Below, piece after piece: positions 51,695 to 61,600 of a stretch of 64,000 bases of DNA. The position numbers and the translations under genes are program-made. The stretch is from NCBI RefSeq assembly GCF_038396755.1, contig NZ_CP149822.1, positions 4,742,001-4,806,000 of the forward strand, read 5' to 3'. Numbering within the stretch: position 1 is the first letter of the stretch; each line of letters opens with the position of its first letter. The notes below the pieces were generated by a model. The model was given only the letters and a program-made list of their open reading frames with translations, was not told the DNA's origin and made no database searches. The DNA comes from Chitinophaga pollutisoli. Its GTDB lineage: Bacteria > Bacteroidota > Bacteroidia > Chitinophagales > Chitinophagaceae.

Positions 51695-52774
51695 ATGGAC
51701 TTCAAAGACATTATCAAGCAATTAGGAGATCGCGCAGTGAAAATTAAAGATTCTGTGAATACAGAGGAAGCGACTAAGAATGCATTTATCATGCCTTTTA
51801 TACAAGCGTTAGGCTACGATGTTTTTAATCCCCTTGAAGTAACTCCAGAGTATGTTGCAGATTTAGGGATTAAACAGGGCGAAAAGGTAGACTATGTAAT
51901 TTTTAAAGATACAATTCCAACAATTATCATCGAATGTAAATGGCATGGTGCCGCTTTAGATGTTTTTAATTCACAACTTTTCAGGTATTTTCATGTTTCC
52001 AAAGCTAAGTTTGGACTTTTGACAAATGGATTTGAATATAGATTTTATACAGACTTGGTGGAACCAAATAAAATGGATGAAAAGCCATTCTTTACTTTCA
52101 ATTTAACCGATATTAAAGATAATCAAATCGAAGAATTAAAGAAGTTTCATAAAAACTACTATGATCTTGAAACAATCGTAAATACTGCCAGTGATCTAAA
52201 GTACACCAATGAATTAAAAGCTTTGATTCATGCTGAATTGAATGCGCCTTCGGAAAATTTTGTTCGGCACTTTTCAAAACCCATATATAATGGAATGATG
52301 ACTGGTAAAGTAATTGAACAGTTTACAGTTTTAGTAAAAAAATCTATCACGCAATATATTAACGATCTTATTACAGAAAGATTGAAATCTGCGTTAACAA
52401 AAGAATCAGAAGTACAAAAGAATGACGTAGAACAGCCAGTGATTAAACAGGGAGATGTTTCAAGAGTAAATACAACTGCCGAGGAATTAGAAGCGTTTTA
52501 CATTGTTAAGGCGATTCTACGTGCGAAAGTAGACGGAGAGAGAATTCATTTTAGAGATGCCCAATCCTATTTTGCGATAATGTTAGATGATAATAACAGA
52601 AAGTCAATCTGCAGATTGTATTTAGGTACAACAAAAAAGGCTATCGGACTTTTTGATGCCGATAGGAAAGAGTCGCGGAATGAATTGAGTAAGATCGATG
52701 ATATTTACAAGTTTGCCGAACAATTGTTGAATACCGTGAGTCTTTTTGAGACTCCGGCACTTTCGTTAAAATAG
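51695..52774 (+). CDS. Stand-alone HsdR N-terminal-type nuclease (PD-(D/E)xK)
   Basis: A 359-residue protein whose first 150 residues resemble the nuclease domain of type I restriction subunits: EEATKNAFIMPFIQALGYDVFNP, then D66 in KVDYVIF and E80-K82 in TIIIECKWHG, the D-ExK site, followed by LFRYFHVSKAKFGLLTNGFEY and RFYTDL. There is no helicase. The C-terminal half (about 255-359) forms a separate beta-rich module (AFYIVKAILRAKVDGERIHF and following). No HsdM or HsdS gene is near. The gene is AT-rich, unlike its neighbours, so it was probably acquired by transfer. A role in defence against foreign DNA is inferred. Confidence 0.82.
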   Translation: MDFKDIIKQLGDRAVKIKDSVNTEEATKNAFIMPFIQALGYDVFNPLEVTPEYVADLGIKQGEKVDYVIFKDTIPTIIIECKWHGAALDVFNSQLFRYFHVSKAKFGLLTNGFEYRFYTDLVEPNKMDEKPFFTFNLTDIKDNQIEELKKFHKNYYDLETIVNTASDLKYTNELKALIHAELNAPSENFVRHFSKPIYNGMMTGKVIEQFTVLVKKSITQYINDLITERLKSALTKESEVQKNDVEQPVIKQGDVSRVNTTAEELEAFYIVKAILRAKVDGERIHFRDAQSYFAIMLDDNNRKSICRLYLGTTKKAIGLFDADRKESRNELSKIDDIYKFAEQLLNTVSLFETPALSLK

Positions 52775-52830
52775 TTACTTTTTGTTTATAATTTCTAAGT
52801 GTTCATGTTTACGTTTTTTTCTTCCCGAAG

Positions 52831-53278
52831 TTGAATGGCGGCTTATCAAAATCAATGAATAGCATTGAAAATCCAAATAAGTTAATGCCAACAACTATTA
52901 ACATGTCAATGATGTCATCCATACGTGAATATTTGAAGTTAATAATATCCACCTTGGGCATGTTCCTGTTGACAGGTATCGTGCTTGCCGTTTGGTTGGT
53001 TGTAAAATCAGATGCTACCGGCTATCTCATAATGTCCAGGGTTATTATCATACTGATGGCAACAGGACTTTCAGCTATGGCTGCACATGGATAATCCTAT
53101 TATGGATACCCCAGGGGCTCAGCTGGCGGGGCGTATTGACATTCAACGCGCTTTCCCAATACCTGTTGTTCTCCTGTACTTTAGTTACGGTGAACAAGTT
53201 GAGAAACAGATCGCGATGAATGTATTGAAAAATGAAATACGAAAATTTTCAAGCAGGAAATTCTTGAAAAATACATAA
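52831..53278 (+). pseudogene. Small membrane protein, probably frameshifted
   Basis: The frame 52831-53094 encodes two hydrophobic helices (LKLIISTLGMFLLTGIVLAV and YLIMSRVIIILMATGLSAMA) and stops; the frame 53087-53278 continues with GAQLAGRIDIQRAFPIPVVLLYFSYGE and a basic tail. Joining them near 53090-53100 would give a protein of about 145 residues. I do not recognise the family. It belongs to the AT-rich insert and follows the nuclease gene by 56 bases. Confidence 0.4.
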
Positions 53279-53290
53279 ATGTTGGTGTGA

Positions 53291-53824
53291 TTACCGGTTC
53301 CCTTCCACTTTAAAAACATCCGGATGTTCGGGAGCGTAGGCGATGCGGATGATGTCGCCGGGGTTGTAGTGGCGGGAGCTTGTGAAGCGCTCTTTCATCC
53401 ATCGGGCTCCTGCCTGGTAGCGGATCCAGGTTTCATAGAAATATTGTTGCCGGCCTTCCTGCAAATGTACTTCAATAACGGTTGCGGAGGTGGTGTGTAG
53501 CGGCCCCTTCAGCCAGGAGCCCGCCAGCCTGTCGGAAGCCCTGTCGGCCAGCAGCGCGTTGCCGCCGATCAATACCGCCAGGCCCCCCAGCAGCAAAATC
53601 TTCTTCCCTCTCAGCCAATTCCTGCGATCCGGCTGATACTTCGCATCGCCTTGCTGCCAGAGCGACCCGAAGCAGAGGAACCCCAGCATCAACCATCCCC
53701 CCGCCAAAAACAACAGCGCCAGCACATCGTACAGTAGCCGCTGCCGGTAACCGCAAAGGTACCAGATCAGGGAGCCCCCCGCAATCAGCAGGAGCGATAT
53801 AGCCAGCCGGGTGTTGCGTTTCAT
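53291..53824 (-). CDS. Small membrane protein, DUF3592-like
   Basis: A 177-residue protein with three hydrophobic helices (SLLLIAGGSLIWYLCGY, LALLFLAGGWLMLGFLCFG, ILLLGGLAVLIGGNALL) and a C-terminal soluble domain of beta strands (SATVIEVHLQEGRQQYFYET, DIIRIAYAPEHPDVFKVEG) typical of DUF3592-type proteins. The conserved ending V.Y.P..P resembles that family. It is the last gene of the cytochrome oxidase operon and overlaps the cytochrome c gene by 4 bases, so it may help assemble or modulate the oxidase, by context only. Confidence 0.7.
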   Translation of the reverse strand: MKRNTRLAISLLLIAGGSLIWYLCGYRQRLLYDVLALLFLAGGWLMLGFLCFGSLWQQGDAKYQPDRRNWLRGKKILLLGGLAVLIGGNALLADRASDRLAGSWLKGPLHTTSATVIEVHLQEGRQQYFYETWIRYQAGARWMKERFTSSRHYNPGDIIRIAYAPEHPDVFKVEGNR

Positions 53825-54363
53825 GATTCAGGCCCGTTGCTTTCGTGCATTTTCTTTTCTATGCTTTTAATGTTCACCAAAAATACCAACAATAATATGA
53901 TCACCACTATCAGCAGCACATACGCCACCATGAAAGGGAAGTTATAAATACTCAACGGCATCAGGCTGGGCGTGAGGTGGCCGGGCCTGTCGAAAGGTGC
54001 GTCGTCTTTCGGCGCCGCCGCCGCTTCCTGTTTCACGAAGGCGATGATTGACCGCACCTGCTCGTCATTAAGGTCAGGATGGTCTGGCATCACCACCTGG
54101 TTGTATTCGTTGAAAATGGCCAGGGCCGCGGCATCACCGGTTTTAATCATAGCCTGCGACGATTGGATGAACCGGATGATCCATTCTTCCGGGCGCCTTT
54201 CATCCACTCCCGCCAGCGCCGGTCCCGTCAGTTTCTTGTGGACGTTATGGCACGAGGCGCACCGTGCCAGGAACAACTTTTTTCCTTCTTCCGCATCCGC
54301 CGCCACCAGGCGGCAACTCAGCAAAAGCGCTACGGTCAGGATGTGAATGCCTTTAACGTTCAT
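53821..54363 (-). CDS. Membrane-anchored cytochrome c
   Basis: A 180-residue c-type cytochrome. A signal sequence (MNVKGIHILTVALLLSCRLV) leads to the haem site CASCHNVHKKLTGPAL; an axial methionine is in QVVMPDHPDLNDEQ. A C-terminal membrane helix (FMVAYVLLIVVIILLLVFLV) anchors it. It probably delivers electrons to the ba3-type oxidase encoded in the same operon. The ATG at 54363 overlaps the end of the SCO gene by 11 bases; the frame is open to 54384. Confidence 0.88.
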   Translation of the reverse strand: MNVKGIHILTVALLLSCRLVAADAEEGKKLFLARCASCHNVHKKLTGPALAGVDERRPEEWIIRFIQSSQAMIKTGDAAALAIFNEYNQVVMPDHPDLNDEQVRSIIAFVKQEAAAAPKDDAPFDRPGHLTPSLMPLSIYNFPFMVAYVLLIVVIILLLVFLVNIKSIEKKMHESNGPES

Positions 54364-54997
54364 GTTGCAGTTTTTTGATATCATCGAGGAGGAGCCGCAC
54401 TTCTTTTTCCGAAGTGCCGCTGTAATATCCGCGGATGTATTGAAGGGAATCGAGTAAAACGAGGCGGTCGCTGTGGATGAAATCCTCCGGCCCGCCGTCC
54501 CCTTCCGTCGCCGTTATGAATAACCCTTTCCGGGCGAAACGGTAGAGCTCTCGCTTGTCGCCGGTGAGCAGCTGCCAGTTGCCCTGACCGTAACCTTTTT
54601 GCCGGATATACGCCTGTAGTTTTTGGGGCGTATCGTGCCCGGGGTCTACCGTCACGGAAACCAGGTTTATGTCTGCCCCGCTGTCCTGGATTTTTTGCAT
54701 CTGCTCCATCATCACAGGGCAGATCGTGGGACAGGAAGTGAAAAACAAATGGGCGACCGTGATACGTCCTTTCCAATCTTCACTGTCCACCGGCAGGTTG
54801 CCTGCCGAAGTAAACGCGAAATGCTGTAGCCGGAAAGCTTTCTCTGGCCGATGCATATCCTCGAAGTTTTCGCCGTACCAGGGCAGGGGCGCATACTTTT
54901 GCTCCGCCAGCCGCACGATGCCGTATGCCGCCAGCGGCAAACCGACGATCACCAGCATAAAAGCCTTCCAGGATTTTAGTATGTTCAGCCGTGGCAT
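54353..54997 (-). CDS. SCO1/SenC-family copper chaperone
   Basis: A 214-residue thioredoxin-fold protein with an N-terminal membrane anchor (AFMLVIVGLPLAAYGIV) and the copper site C89xxxC93 in FFTSCPTICPVMM. A later histidine in FIHSDRLVLLD completes the usual CxxxC...H set. SCO proteins load or reduce the CuA centre of oxidase subunit II, whose gene lies upstream in the same operon. Length is typical. Confidence 0.93.
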   Translation of the reverse strand: MPRLNILKSWKAFMLVIVGLPLAAYGIVRLAEQKYAPLPWYGENFEDMHRPEKAFRLQHFAFTSAGNLPVDSEDWKGRITVAHLFFTSCPTICPVMMEQMQKIQDSGADINLVSVTVDPGHDTPQKLQAYIRQKGYGQGNWQLLTGDKRELYRFARKGLFITATEGDGGPEDFIHSDRLVLLDSLQYIRGYYSGTSEKEVRLLLDDIKKLQHER

Positions 54998-55003
54998 ATG
55001 GTA

Positions 55004-56680
55004 TTATTTGCGTACCACCGGCACCGGGTCCGTCGGTTTGTACGGCGGCGCCTTGCGGTTGGTGTTGTTGAGCGCGTCCGAAATCGCGGGCGCGTAAGTG
55101 AGGAAAATGATCAGGCCCATGATCGCCAGCCAGGGCCTGAAGCTGTCTAGCAGGGGCACACGGCGCTCCTCATGCAGGGTTTCGCTCACCGGCAAATCAA
55201 TGACCGGTTCGGCGGAACGCCTGCGCAGGCAGGTGCCGAAGAATGAAATGAAGTACAGCAATCCCGCCGTAAACATGATCCCGCCGCCCGCAAGCCCCAG
55301 CATCGACGATACCACCCAATACGGATTGAACTGTTCGCTGGAAGGATTGAGGTAAGTAAGGCCCATATTCGTCCGCCGCGGCTCGCCGATCAGCCCGCCA
55401 TACATCAATCCGGCGGAGAAAATCAATACCCCCACCGTCCACAGGTAGGGTACGATGGTATTGAGCACCGGCGCGAAGATGCGCTTGCCGCTCAGTTGCG
55501 ACAACATATAAATGCTCATCCCGAGGATCGCGAGGAAAACGGGACCGCCGACCGTGAGGTGGAAGTGCCCGGGAATGAAGGAGGTGTTGTGTACCACATT
55601 GTTCAGGGAATAGGATGCGTTCACCAGGCCGGTCAGTCCTCCGAAAATGAACAGGATAAGCCCGTTGATGAGATAGCCGAACAGGAACACGTCTTTCCGG
55701 AAGAAAGGCAGCTTCCAGATCCAGCTCCACAATCCTTTTGCGCCCCGTAACCTCGCTGCATATTCCAGCGACGCGGCGATGGTGAATGCCGTGATGAAGC
55801 TGGGAATGGCTACGCCGAAGGTGAGGATCGACTGGGTGATTTTGACGCCGCGCCCGATGGAAGGGTCGCCGAACTGGTGGTGCACGCCGATGGGGATCGA
55901 CAAGATGAGGAAGATGAAGAACGCGATGCGCCCCGCATTCCCGGAATACAGCTTTCCGCCGGCGAGTTTGGGCAGCATGGTGTAAAACATGATATAGGAA
56001 GGCAGCAGCCAAAAGTACACCAGCGCATGCCCGAAGAACCAGAAAAGCGTGCGGGCCAGCATGATGTTGATCTCCTGCACCCAGCCAAGGCTCCAGGGCA
56101 CCAGCATCACCAACACTTCATACGCTACCGCCAGCGTACACACGAACCAGATCGTAAAATTCACCAGCGTGCCGATAACGGCCACGGGCGTAGATTCGTT
56201 GGGGTTTTCCTTCTTCCACCGCAGGTACATCCCGATCCAGTCGAGATACGGGATCCAGGACCCGATGATGAGCATGGCCGTGCCGATGTAAAACGCGGGA
56301 TGCGCCTTCAAGGGCGGATAAAATGTATACAACACCGATGCCTTCCCCGCCAGGATGGCCGCCGCGGCCAGGCCGGTGCCAGCCACCATCAGAAGCATCG
56401 ACAAAAACGTGGCGGTCCTGTTCGGCTCGCGTTTCGTGTAAAAAAACATGGTGGCGTGCCCGAAGGCCACGGCGAAGAAGGTCGTGAGCACGATCGCATT
56501 GATGACACCATGCAACGTGAGCCCCTGGTAATAGTCCAGGCCCGCTACAGACGTGCGCTGGATCACCCCCGAACGGTAAATCACCTGCATCAGCCCGTGA
56601 TAAATACCGATGGTGAGCAGCAGAATAGGTACGAACAGCTCGATGAGTAGAATCGTGCGTAAAGAACGGCTTACCTGCAT
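55004..56680 (-). CDS. Cytochrome c oxidase subunit I, ba3 type
   Basis: A 558-residue haem-copper oxidase subunit with about 13 membrane helices. Haem a/b ligands are visible in LHGVINAIVLTTFFAVAFGH; the CuB region has WFFGHALVYFWLLPSY and GVHHQFGDPSIG; the late haem ligands are in NTSFIPGHFHLTVGGPVFLA. The lack of the glutamate of A-type oxidases and the overall pattern fit B-type (ba3) enzymes, which work at low oxygen. The ATG at 56680 (MQVSRSLRT) is the natural start; an upstream extension to 56758 would overlap subunit II. It is followed by the SCO gene after 6 bases. Confidence 0.93.
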   Translation of the reverse strand: MQVSRSLRTILLIELFVPILLLTIGIYHGLMQVIYRSGVIQRTSVAGLDYYQGLTLHGVINAIVLTTFFAVAFGHATMFFYTKREPNRTATFLSMLLMVAGTGLAAAAILAGKASVLYTFYPPLKAHPAFYIGTAMLIIGSWIPYLDWIGMYLRWKKENPNESTPVAVIGTLVNFTIWFVCTLAVAYEVLVMLVPWSLGWVQEINIMLARTLFWFFGHALVYFWLLPSYIMFYTMLPKLAGGKLYSGNAGRIAFFIFLILSIPIGVHHQFGDPSIGRGVKITQSILTFGVAIPSFITAFTIAASLEYAARLRGAKGLWSWIWKLPFFRKDVFLFGYLINGLILFIFGGLTGLVNASYSLNNVVHNTSFIPGHFHLTVGGPVFLAILGMSIYMLSQLSGKRIFAPVLNTIVPYLWTVGVLIFSAGLMYGGLIGEPRRTNMGLTYLNPSSEQFNPYWVVSSMLGLAGGGIMFTAGLLYFISFFGTCLRRRSAEPVIDLPVSETLHEERRVPLLDSFRPWLAIMGLIIFLTYAPAISDALNNTNRKAPPYKPTDPVPVVRK

Positions 56681-56685
56681 AAGGT

Positions 56686-57138
56686 TTATTTTCTGGGATA
56701 GTTGACAATAATTTCCGCTTCCATATTCTGATGGCCCGTGCCGCAAAACTCGTGGCATACAATCTTGTAAACACCCGGTTCCGTGAATTTGACGGTGGTT
56801 TTGGACACACCGCCGGGAACCGCCATGAGGTTCACGTTTTTATCGAACACATTGAAACCATGCACCACATCCAGCGAAGTCACAAACAAATCCACTTCAC
56901 TCCCCACCGGGATGTAACTGATGGCCGGTTCAAAATTCCACATGCGCGCCACGTAGAATATCTGGTATGTCCTGCCGTCGATTTGCTCCACCCGCGCAGT
57001 TTCGTAAGTTTTGTTGTAAGGCAGGCACTCCGTTACGTCTTGCCGCTTGGCGCCAAGCGCGTAGAAAATGGAGAAGATGAATAGCGCCGAAACGGTAAGC
57101 GCGGTGATGATGACGTTTCTTTCATATCTATCCAGCAT
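56686..57138 (-). CDS. Cytochrome c oxidase subunit II, ba3 type (CuA)
   Basis: A 150-residue protein with one N-terminal membrane helix (VIITALTVSALFIFSIFYAL) and a cupredoxin domain. All CuA ligands are present: H93 in DVVHGF, then C128, E130, C132, H136 and M139 in CHEFCGTGHQNM. The short form with a single helix matches ba3 oxidases. It lies between the 44-residue subunit (11 bases upstream) and subunit I. Confidence 0.93.
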   Translation of the reverse strand: MLDRYERNVIITALTVSALFIFSIFYALGAKRQDVTECLPYNKTYETARVEQIDGRTYQIFYVARMWNFEPAISYIPVGSEVDLFVTSLDVVHGFNVFDKNVNLMAVPGGVSKTTVKFTEPGVYKIVCHEFCGTGHQNMEAEIIVNYPRK

Positions 57139-57149
57139 AAATTCCGGGT

Positions 57150-57284
57150 TTAAGACCGGGCCAGCATCACGAAGTAGATGCCGAACCAGATAACAAGTCC
57201 GAGAAATATCAGCAAAGCAAAAAATGCGACGGCTCCGCGTGGAACGAATTTTTCCGGAGACTCGCGGGATTCAGATTTGGCCAT
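57150..57284 (-). CDS. Small single-helix subunit of the ba3-type oxidase
   Basis: A 44-residue frame: MAKSESRESPEKFVPRGAVA, then the membrane helix FFALLIFLGLVIWFGIYFVM and a short end LARS. The layout (short polar head with EKFVPRG, one helix with aromatic WFGIYF) matches subunit IIa of ba3 oxidases, which packs beside subunit I. It is the first gene of the oxidase operon, 11 bases ahead of subunit II. Its small size makes it easy to miss in automatic annotation. Confidence 0.8.
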   Translation of the reverse strand: MAKSESRESPEKFVPRGAVAFFALLIFLGLVIWFGIYFVMLARS

Positions 57285-57407
57285 GGGAGGGATATTTGGT
57301 TGTATTAAATTACAATGACAAGCCGGAATTGTTTAGTCGCCCGGTAATTCCGGCACGTATTTCCACGCATTTTCCAGAAAAAGTGTAAATCCTTGTAAAT
57401 CAGGTAT

Positions 57408-57415
57408 TATTTTTG
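57408..57415 (+). promoter_or_regulatory. Candidate -7 element ahead of a lipoprotein gene
   Basis: TATTTTTG fits TAnnTTTG but is 164 bases from the start codon, and the nearest TTG is only 12 bases upstream. The 295 bases between 57285 and 57579 hold no gene I can support. Confidence 0.3.
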
Positions 57416-57579
57416 CCCTTTCGGCCAAGCCCAGGCCCGGAATCGACAGCAGCATATATCCTTCCCCTTTCTAGCCGGGAAAGCATGCGCCTGTTCCTTC
57501 CAGCCCGGCAACCGTATAGCAGCAACGGAACCATGACATACCATGTCTGATTATTGTATCATCTAAAACCAGTCTCATT

Positions 57580-58269
57580 ATGAAACAAAGGAAAACCTTT
57601 GTGTTGTTAACCGCCGCCTGTCTAGCGGCCTTCACTTTTATTGCGTGCAGCAAGTCCGATAAAAAGGACGACGGTCCCCAAACACCGCAGGAACAGCCCG
57701 GTAAGATTCCCGGCCTCGGCGAAGCCCCTGGAACACCGGAAGGCACTGCGCTTACGTATCCCGCAGGCGTAACGCTGGCTTCCACGAAGATTTACGGGCA
57801 GGTTTGCGATACCGCGTACGAAGTGGGTACCGGCGGCGTTGTGGAAGTATGCGTAGCGTTGGCCAACAACAATGCGACGGACGTCACGTTCACCCTTCCC
57901 GCCGGACTGGTGATCCTGGCCGACGACCTGTCGTACCAGCACGGCCTGCTCATCCAGAATTTTAACGTCGTGCTCAAAGCAAAGCGCACCACGAGAGTCG
58001 GCATCAAACTGTTGTGCCTCAACGCGGAAAGAAGGCCCAGCTCTTCCGACAAGACGTATAAAATCGGCCCCGTTACCAGCAGTCCGCTTATCCGCCAGCT
58101 GTGCGAAAACCTGAAGAATAAGAAAGTAGCCCGTAAAGAATTCGCGGACGAAGACCAGTACTTCATGGTGGCCACATCGCTCCAGGGACTGGTGTGGGCA
58201 TACACCGACGGAGATGGCTACGATGCCACGATGCTCGCCCGCTTGCTGGCCGAGATCCCGAACAAATAA
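57580..58269 (+). CDS. Lipoprotein of unknown function
   Basis: A 229-residue envelope protein with signal peptide and lipobox FIACS, a charged Asp/Lys and Pro-rich linker (about 25-55), then a globular part that seems beta-rich (YGQVCDTAYEVGTGGVVEVC, VALANNNATDVTFTLPAGLV) and a helical end (LIRQLCENLKNKKVARKEFA). Five cysteines after the lipobox may form disulfides. No family was recognised. It is a single-gene unit ended by a strong terminator, between the oxidase operon and the hybrid regulator. Confidence 0.7.
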   Translation: MKQRKTFVLLTAACLAAFTFIACSKSDKKDDGPQTPQEQPGKIPGLGEAPGTPEGTALTYPAGVTLASTKIYGQVCDTAYEVGTGGVVEVCVALANNNATDVTFTLPAGLVILADDLSYQHGLLIQNFNVVLKAKRTTRVGIKLLCLNAERRPSSSDKTYKIGPVTSSPLIRQLCENLKNKKVARKEFADEDQYFMVATSLQGLVWAYTDGDGYDATMLARLLAEIPNK

Positions 58270-58289
58270 TCCCGAAAAGGATATTCAGG

Positions 58290-58321
58290 AAAATCCCGGT
58301 GTGTTGCTGCGCCGGGATTTT
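58290..58321 (+). terminator. Terminator after the lipoprotein gene
   Basis: A 10-bp perfect stem (58290-58299 with 58312-58321, AAAATCCCGG / CCGGGATTTT) with a 12-base loop. Confidence 0.8.
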
Positions 58322-58649
58322 CATTCTGGGGTTCACCCATCCTTCTGTCATCCTTCATCCATCCTTTAAGCAAACCCCCTCAAACCTGTACCACCATTGG
58401 ACAAGCTTAAAGGATCATTGAAGGATGTCAGTAGTATGTCAGGAGGTTTTGCAAAACGGTTTTTACCGGTTGAATGAAGATTTGTGGGATAATACTTCAT
58501 TGATTATCAATAATAAATGGCCGTCGGTGAGCTATTGCGTACCCGATAAAGATGGAAGCGCCGGGTTTTCAAAACCGAAAATTGTACTATCTTTTGCCGG
58601 ACCGGTTGCGGCCGGACAGTGGACAATTGAACCGTTAAATGAAAATTCC
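58322..58649. other. Upstream region of the hybrid regulator gene
   Basis: No separate gene is supported. The frame of the regulator is open back to 58425, but the residues it would add are not like any signal peptide. The region holds the first copy of a 16-bp site (58499-58514) and TATCTTTTG at 58588-58596, close to a -7 element with one extra base. Confidence 0.5.
58499..58514 (+). promoter_or_regulatory. 16-bp site, copy 1 (before the hybrid regulator)
   Basis: ATTGATTATCAATAAT contains the palindrome TTGATTATCAA. Its exact reverse complement occurs at 62733-62748, between the regulator and the GH31 gene. Confidence 0.6.
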
Positions 58650-61600
58650 ATGTTGAGGCTTCTTATGCCGGCCTTGCTTCTTTGTTGCCAGCTCACAGTG
58701 CGGGCGCAGCCTCCGTGGCAGTTCGATCTGATCGACAGCCGCAACGGCCTTTCCAGCAACCAGGTCAATTCCATCGTCAAAGGCCCTGACGGCTTTATGT
58801 GGATCGGCACCATCGCCGGTCTGAACCGGTATGATGGCCATACTTTCCGCATATTCCGCCATGTGGCGGGCGATTCTTCTACCCTGAACGACGATTTCAT
58901 CAACCAGGTGGTGCCCGGGCCGCATAATACGCTTTGGGTGCAAACCCCCAACGGCTGGAACCGTTACGATCCGCATACTGAAACCTTTACCGCCCGCGTC
59001 CGCCCGCATCTCGCGGCGATGGGCGTCCCCGACGATAATTTCACTGTGATGTGCGCTGATAGCGAAGGCCGCTTCTGGTTTGCGGTGCCGGGAAAAGGGC
59101 TCTATGGATACAACCCCGCCGACCGCCGCCGCCTGCCGCCTTTGCCGCTGTATTCGGCGAACGTGGCCGGTATCGCGCCGGGACCGGGCGGTTCCGTTTG
59201 GGTGGTGTATGCCGAGGGCGTCCTCGACAGGATAGACCCATCCGCCCGCAAGTGCGTCCACCGCACCGAAGCCATCCGTCAGCTCGATCCCCAACCCAAC
59301 CCCGCCTACCGGCTCTTTACCGATACGGAAGGCGACGTCTGGATTTACGCCTATGGCACTTCGCGCGGAGCGGCCTGCTACAAGTCCGCTACCGGCGAGC
59401 TGGCCATCCTCCGGAAAAATGGCGGCAAAGCGCGGCTCAACAACGATATCATCAACGGTATTACGCAGGACGGTAACGGCCTCATCTGGATCGCGACCGA
59501 CCACGGGGGCGTAAACGTGCTCGATAAAAAGGATTTTTCCGTCCGCTACCTCGTGAACAACGAGCAGGACGCGCGGAGCATCAGCCAGAACAGCATCAAT
59601 TCCATTTACCGCGACGATCAGGGCATCATTTGGCTGGGCACTTTCAAAAAAGGGATGAACCGTTATCACGCCGGCATCCCGCGTTTCCCCGTTTACCAGC
59701 ACCGGCCTAATCAACCCGGCTCGCTGCCTTATAATGACGTCAACCGTTTCGTGGAAGATAAATCCGGCAACCTCTGGATCGGGACCAACGGCGGCGGTTT
59801 ATTGTATTTCGATCGCGCGGCGAACACCTACACCCGCTATCTCCACGATCCTTCGAACCGCAACAGCATTTCCAGCAACGTAATTGTGAGCCTGCTGATT
59901 GACAGGGAAGGAAAGCTCTGGATCGGTACCTATTTCGGCGGCCTCGACTGCTTCGACGGCCAGCGGTTCACCAATTACCGGCATAGCGACGCGGATCCGA
60001 ACAGCCTGGCCGACGACAGGGTGTGGGAGATTTATGAAGACAGCAGGGCCCGCCTTTGGATCGGCACGCTCAGTCAGGGCCTCATCGGTTTCGACCGTAA
60101 GGCCGGCGTATTCAAAAAATACATGCCCCAGGGCTCCAAATCCAATTACATCGCCGCCATCCACGAAGACCGCGCCGGTGATCTCTGGATCGGTACTTCT
60201 TTCGGTATCGACGTGATGGACCACCGCACGGGGCTTTTCCGCCACTTCGAGCATCGCGAGCAAGACGCCGGCAGCCTGAGCCATAATAATGTAACCGCTT
60301 TTTGCCAGGACAGTCGCGGTATCCTCTGGATCGCCACACATGACGGCCTCAACCGCTGGGACCCCGCGCGCGGGAGCTTCATCCGGTATGGCCGCGAGCA
60401 CGGGCTGCCCGACAATACCATTCTCACCCTCCTGGAAGACGACGACAAACACCTATGGCTCAGTACACCCAACGGCCTATGCCGCGCCACGGTGCTCTCC
60501 TCCGGGGATTCCATCCGGTTGCAGACCCGGAACTTCGATGAGTCGGACGGGTTGCAGGGGCGGCAGTTCAATGAGAACGCCGCGCTGAAAACCCGGAAAG
60601 GGGAGCTGGTGTTCGGCGGCGCCAACGGTTTCAATATTTTTGAAACGGCCTCACTACGCAACAGGCCTGCGTCGCCGGAGATTGTATTCACCGATCTGCA
60701 ATTGTTCAACCAGCCGGTGCTTGCGGGCAAGGAATATAATGGACGGATCGTGCTGCCGCAGTCCATCAGCGCGGCCAGAGCGTTAACATTCCGTTATAAC
60801 CAGAATGTGTTTACGGTAGAATTTGCAGCGCTGGAGTTCGTGAACCCGCATAAGATCCGGTATGCTTATCAATTGAAAGGCTTTAGCGACGAATGGTTGT
60901 ATACCGACAGCCGCAACCGTAAGGCAACTTTCACCAACCTGAATCCAGGCCAGTATACATTATTGGTAAAAGCCGCGGGCGACGACGGGCAGTGGAGCCC
61001 CGCGCCCCTGGCGCTCAGCATTCGCATACTGCCGCCGTGGTGGCTCACGAAGATCGCCTGGGTGGGTTACGCCCTGCTGCTTATCGCCGCATTGATCGCA
61101 GCGCGGCACGGGGTGCTCCGCCGCGCGAGGGCGCGCTTCCGCATCGAGCGCGAGCGTCAGGAAGCGCAGCGGCTGCATGAGCTGGATATGATGAAGATCC
61201 GCTTCTTCACCAACGTAAGCCACGAATTCAGAACGCCACTTTCCCTCATCATTTCACCGGTGGAGAAGATGGTGCGCGAATCGAAACAGCCGGAGGAGAA
61301 ACGCCAGTTCCAGCTCATCCACCGCAACGCGCGGCGCCTCCTCAATATGGTGAACCAGCTGCTGGATTTCAGGAAACTGGAAGAACACGAGCTCCGGCTC
61401 GCAAAATCCCCTGGCGATATCATCGCGTTCATCCGCGAGGTGTCTTTCTCGTTTTCAGATATGGCGGAGAACAAAGGGATTGGTTTCGCGTTTCATGCAG
61501 GCCGTGACCGGCTGTTCACCACTTTCGACCACGACAAACTGGAAAGGGTGTTGTTCAATTTATTGTCGAACGCGTTCAAATTCACCCAGGCCGGCGGGCG

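Noticed and set aside
58425..58649. Upstream start for the hybrid regulator
   Set aside because: It would place 75 unrelated residues before an evident signal peptide that begins at 58650.
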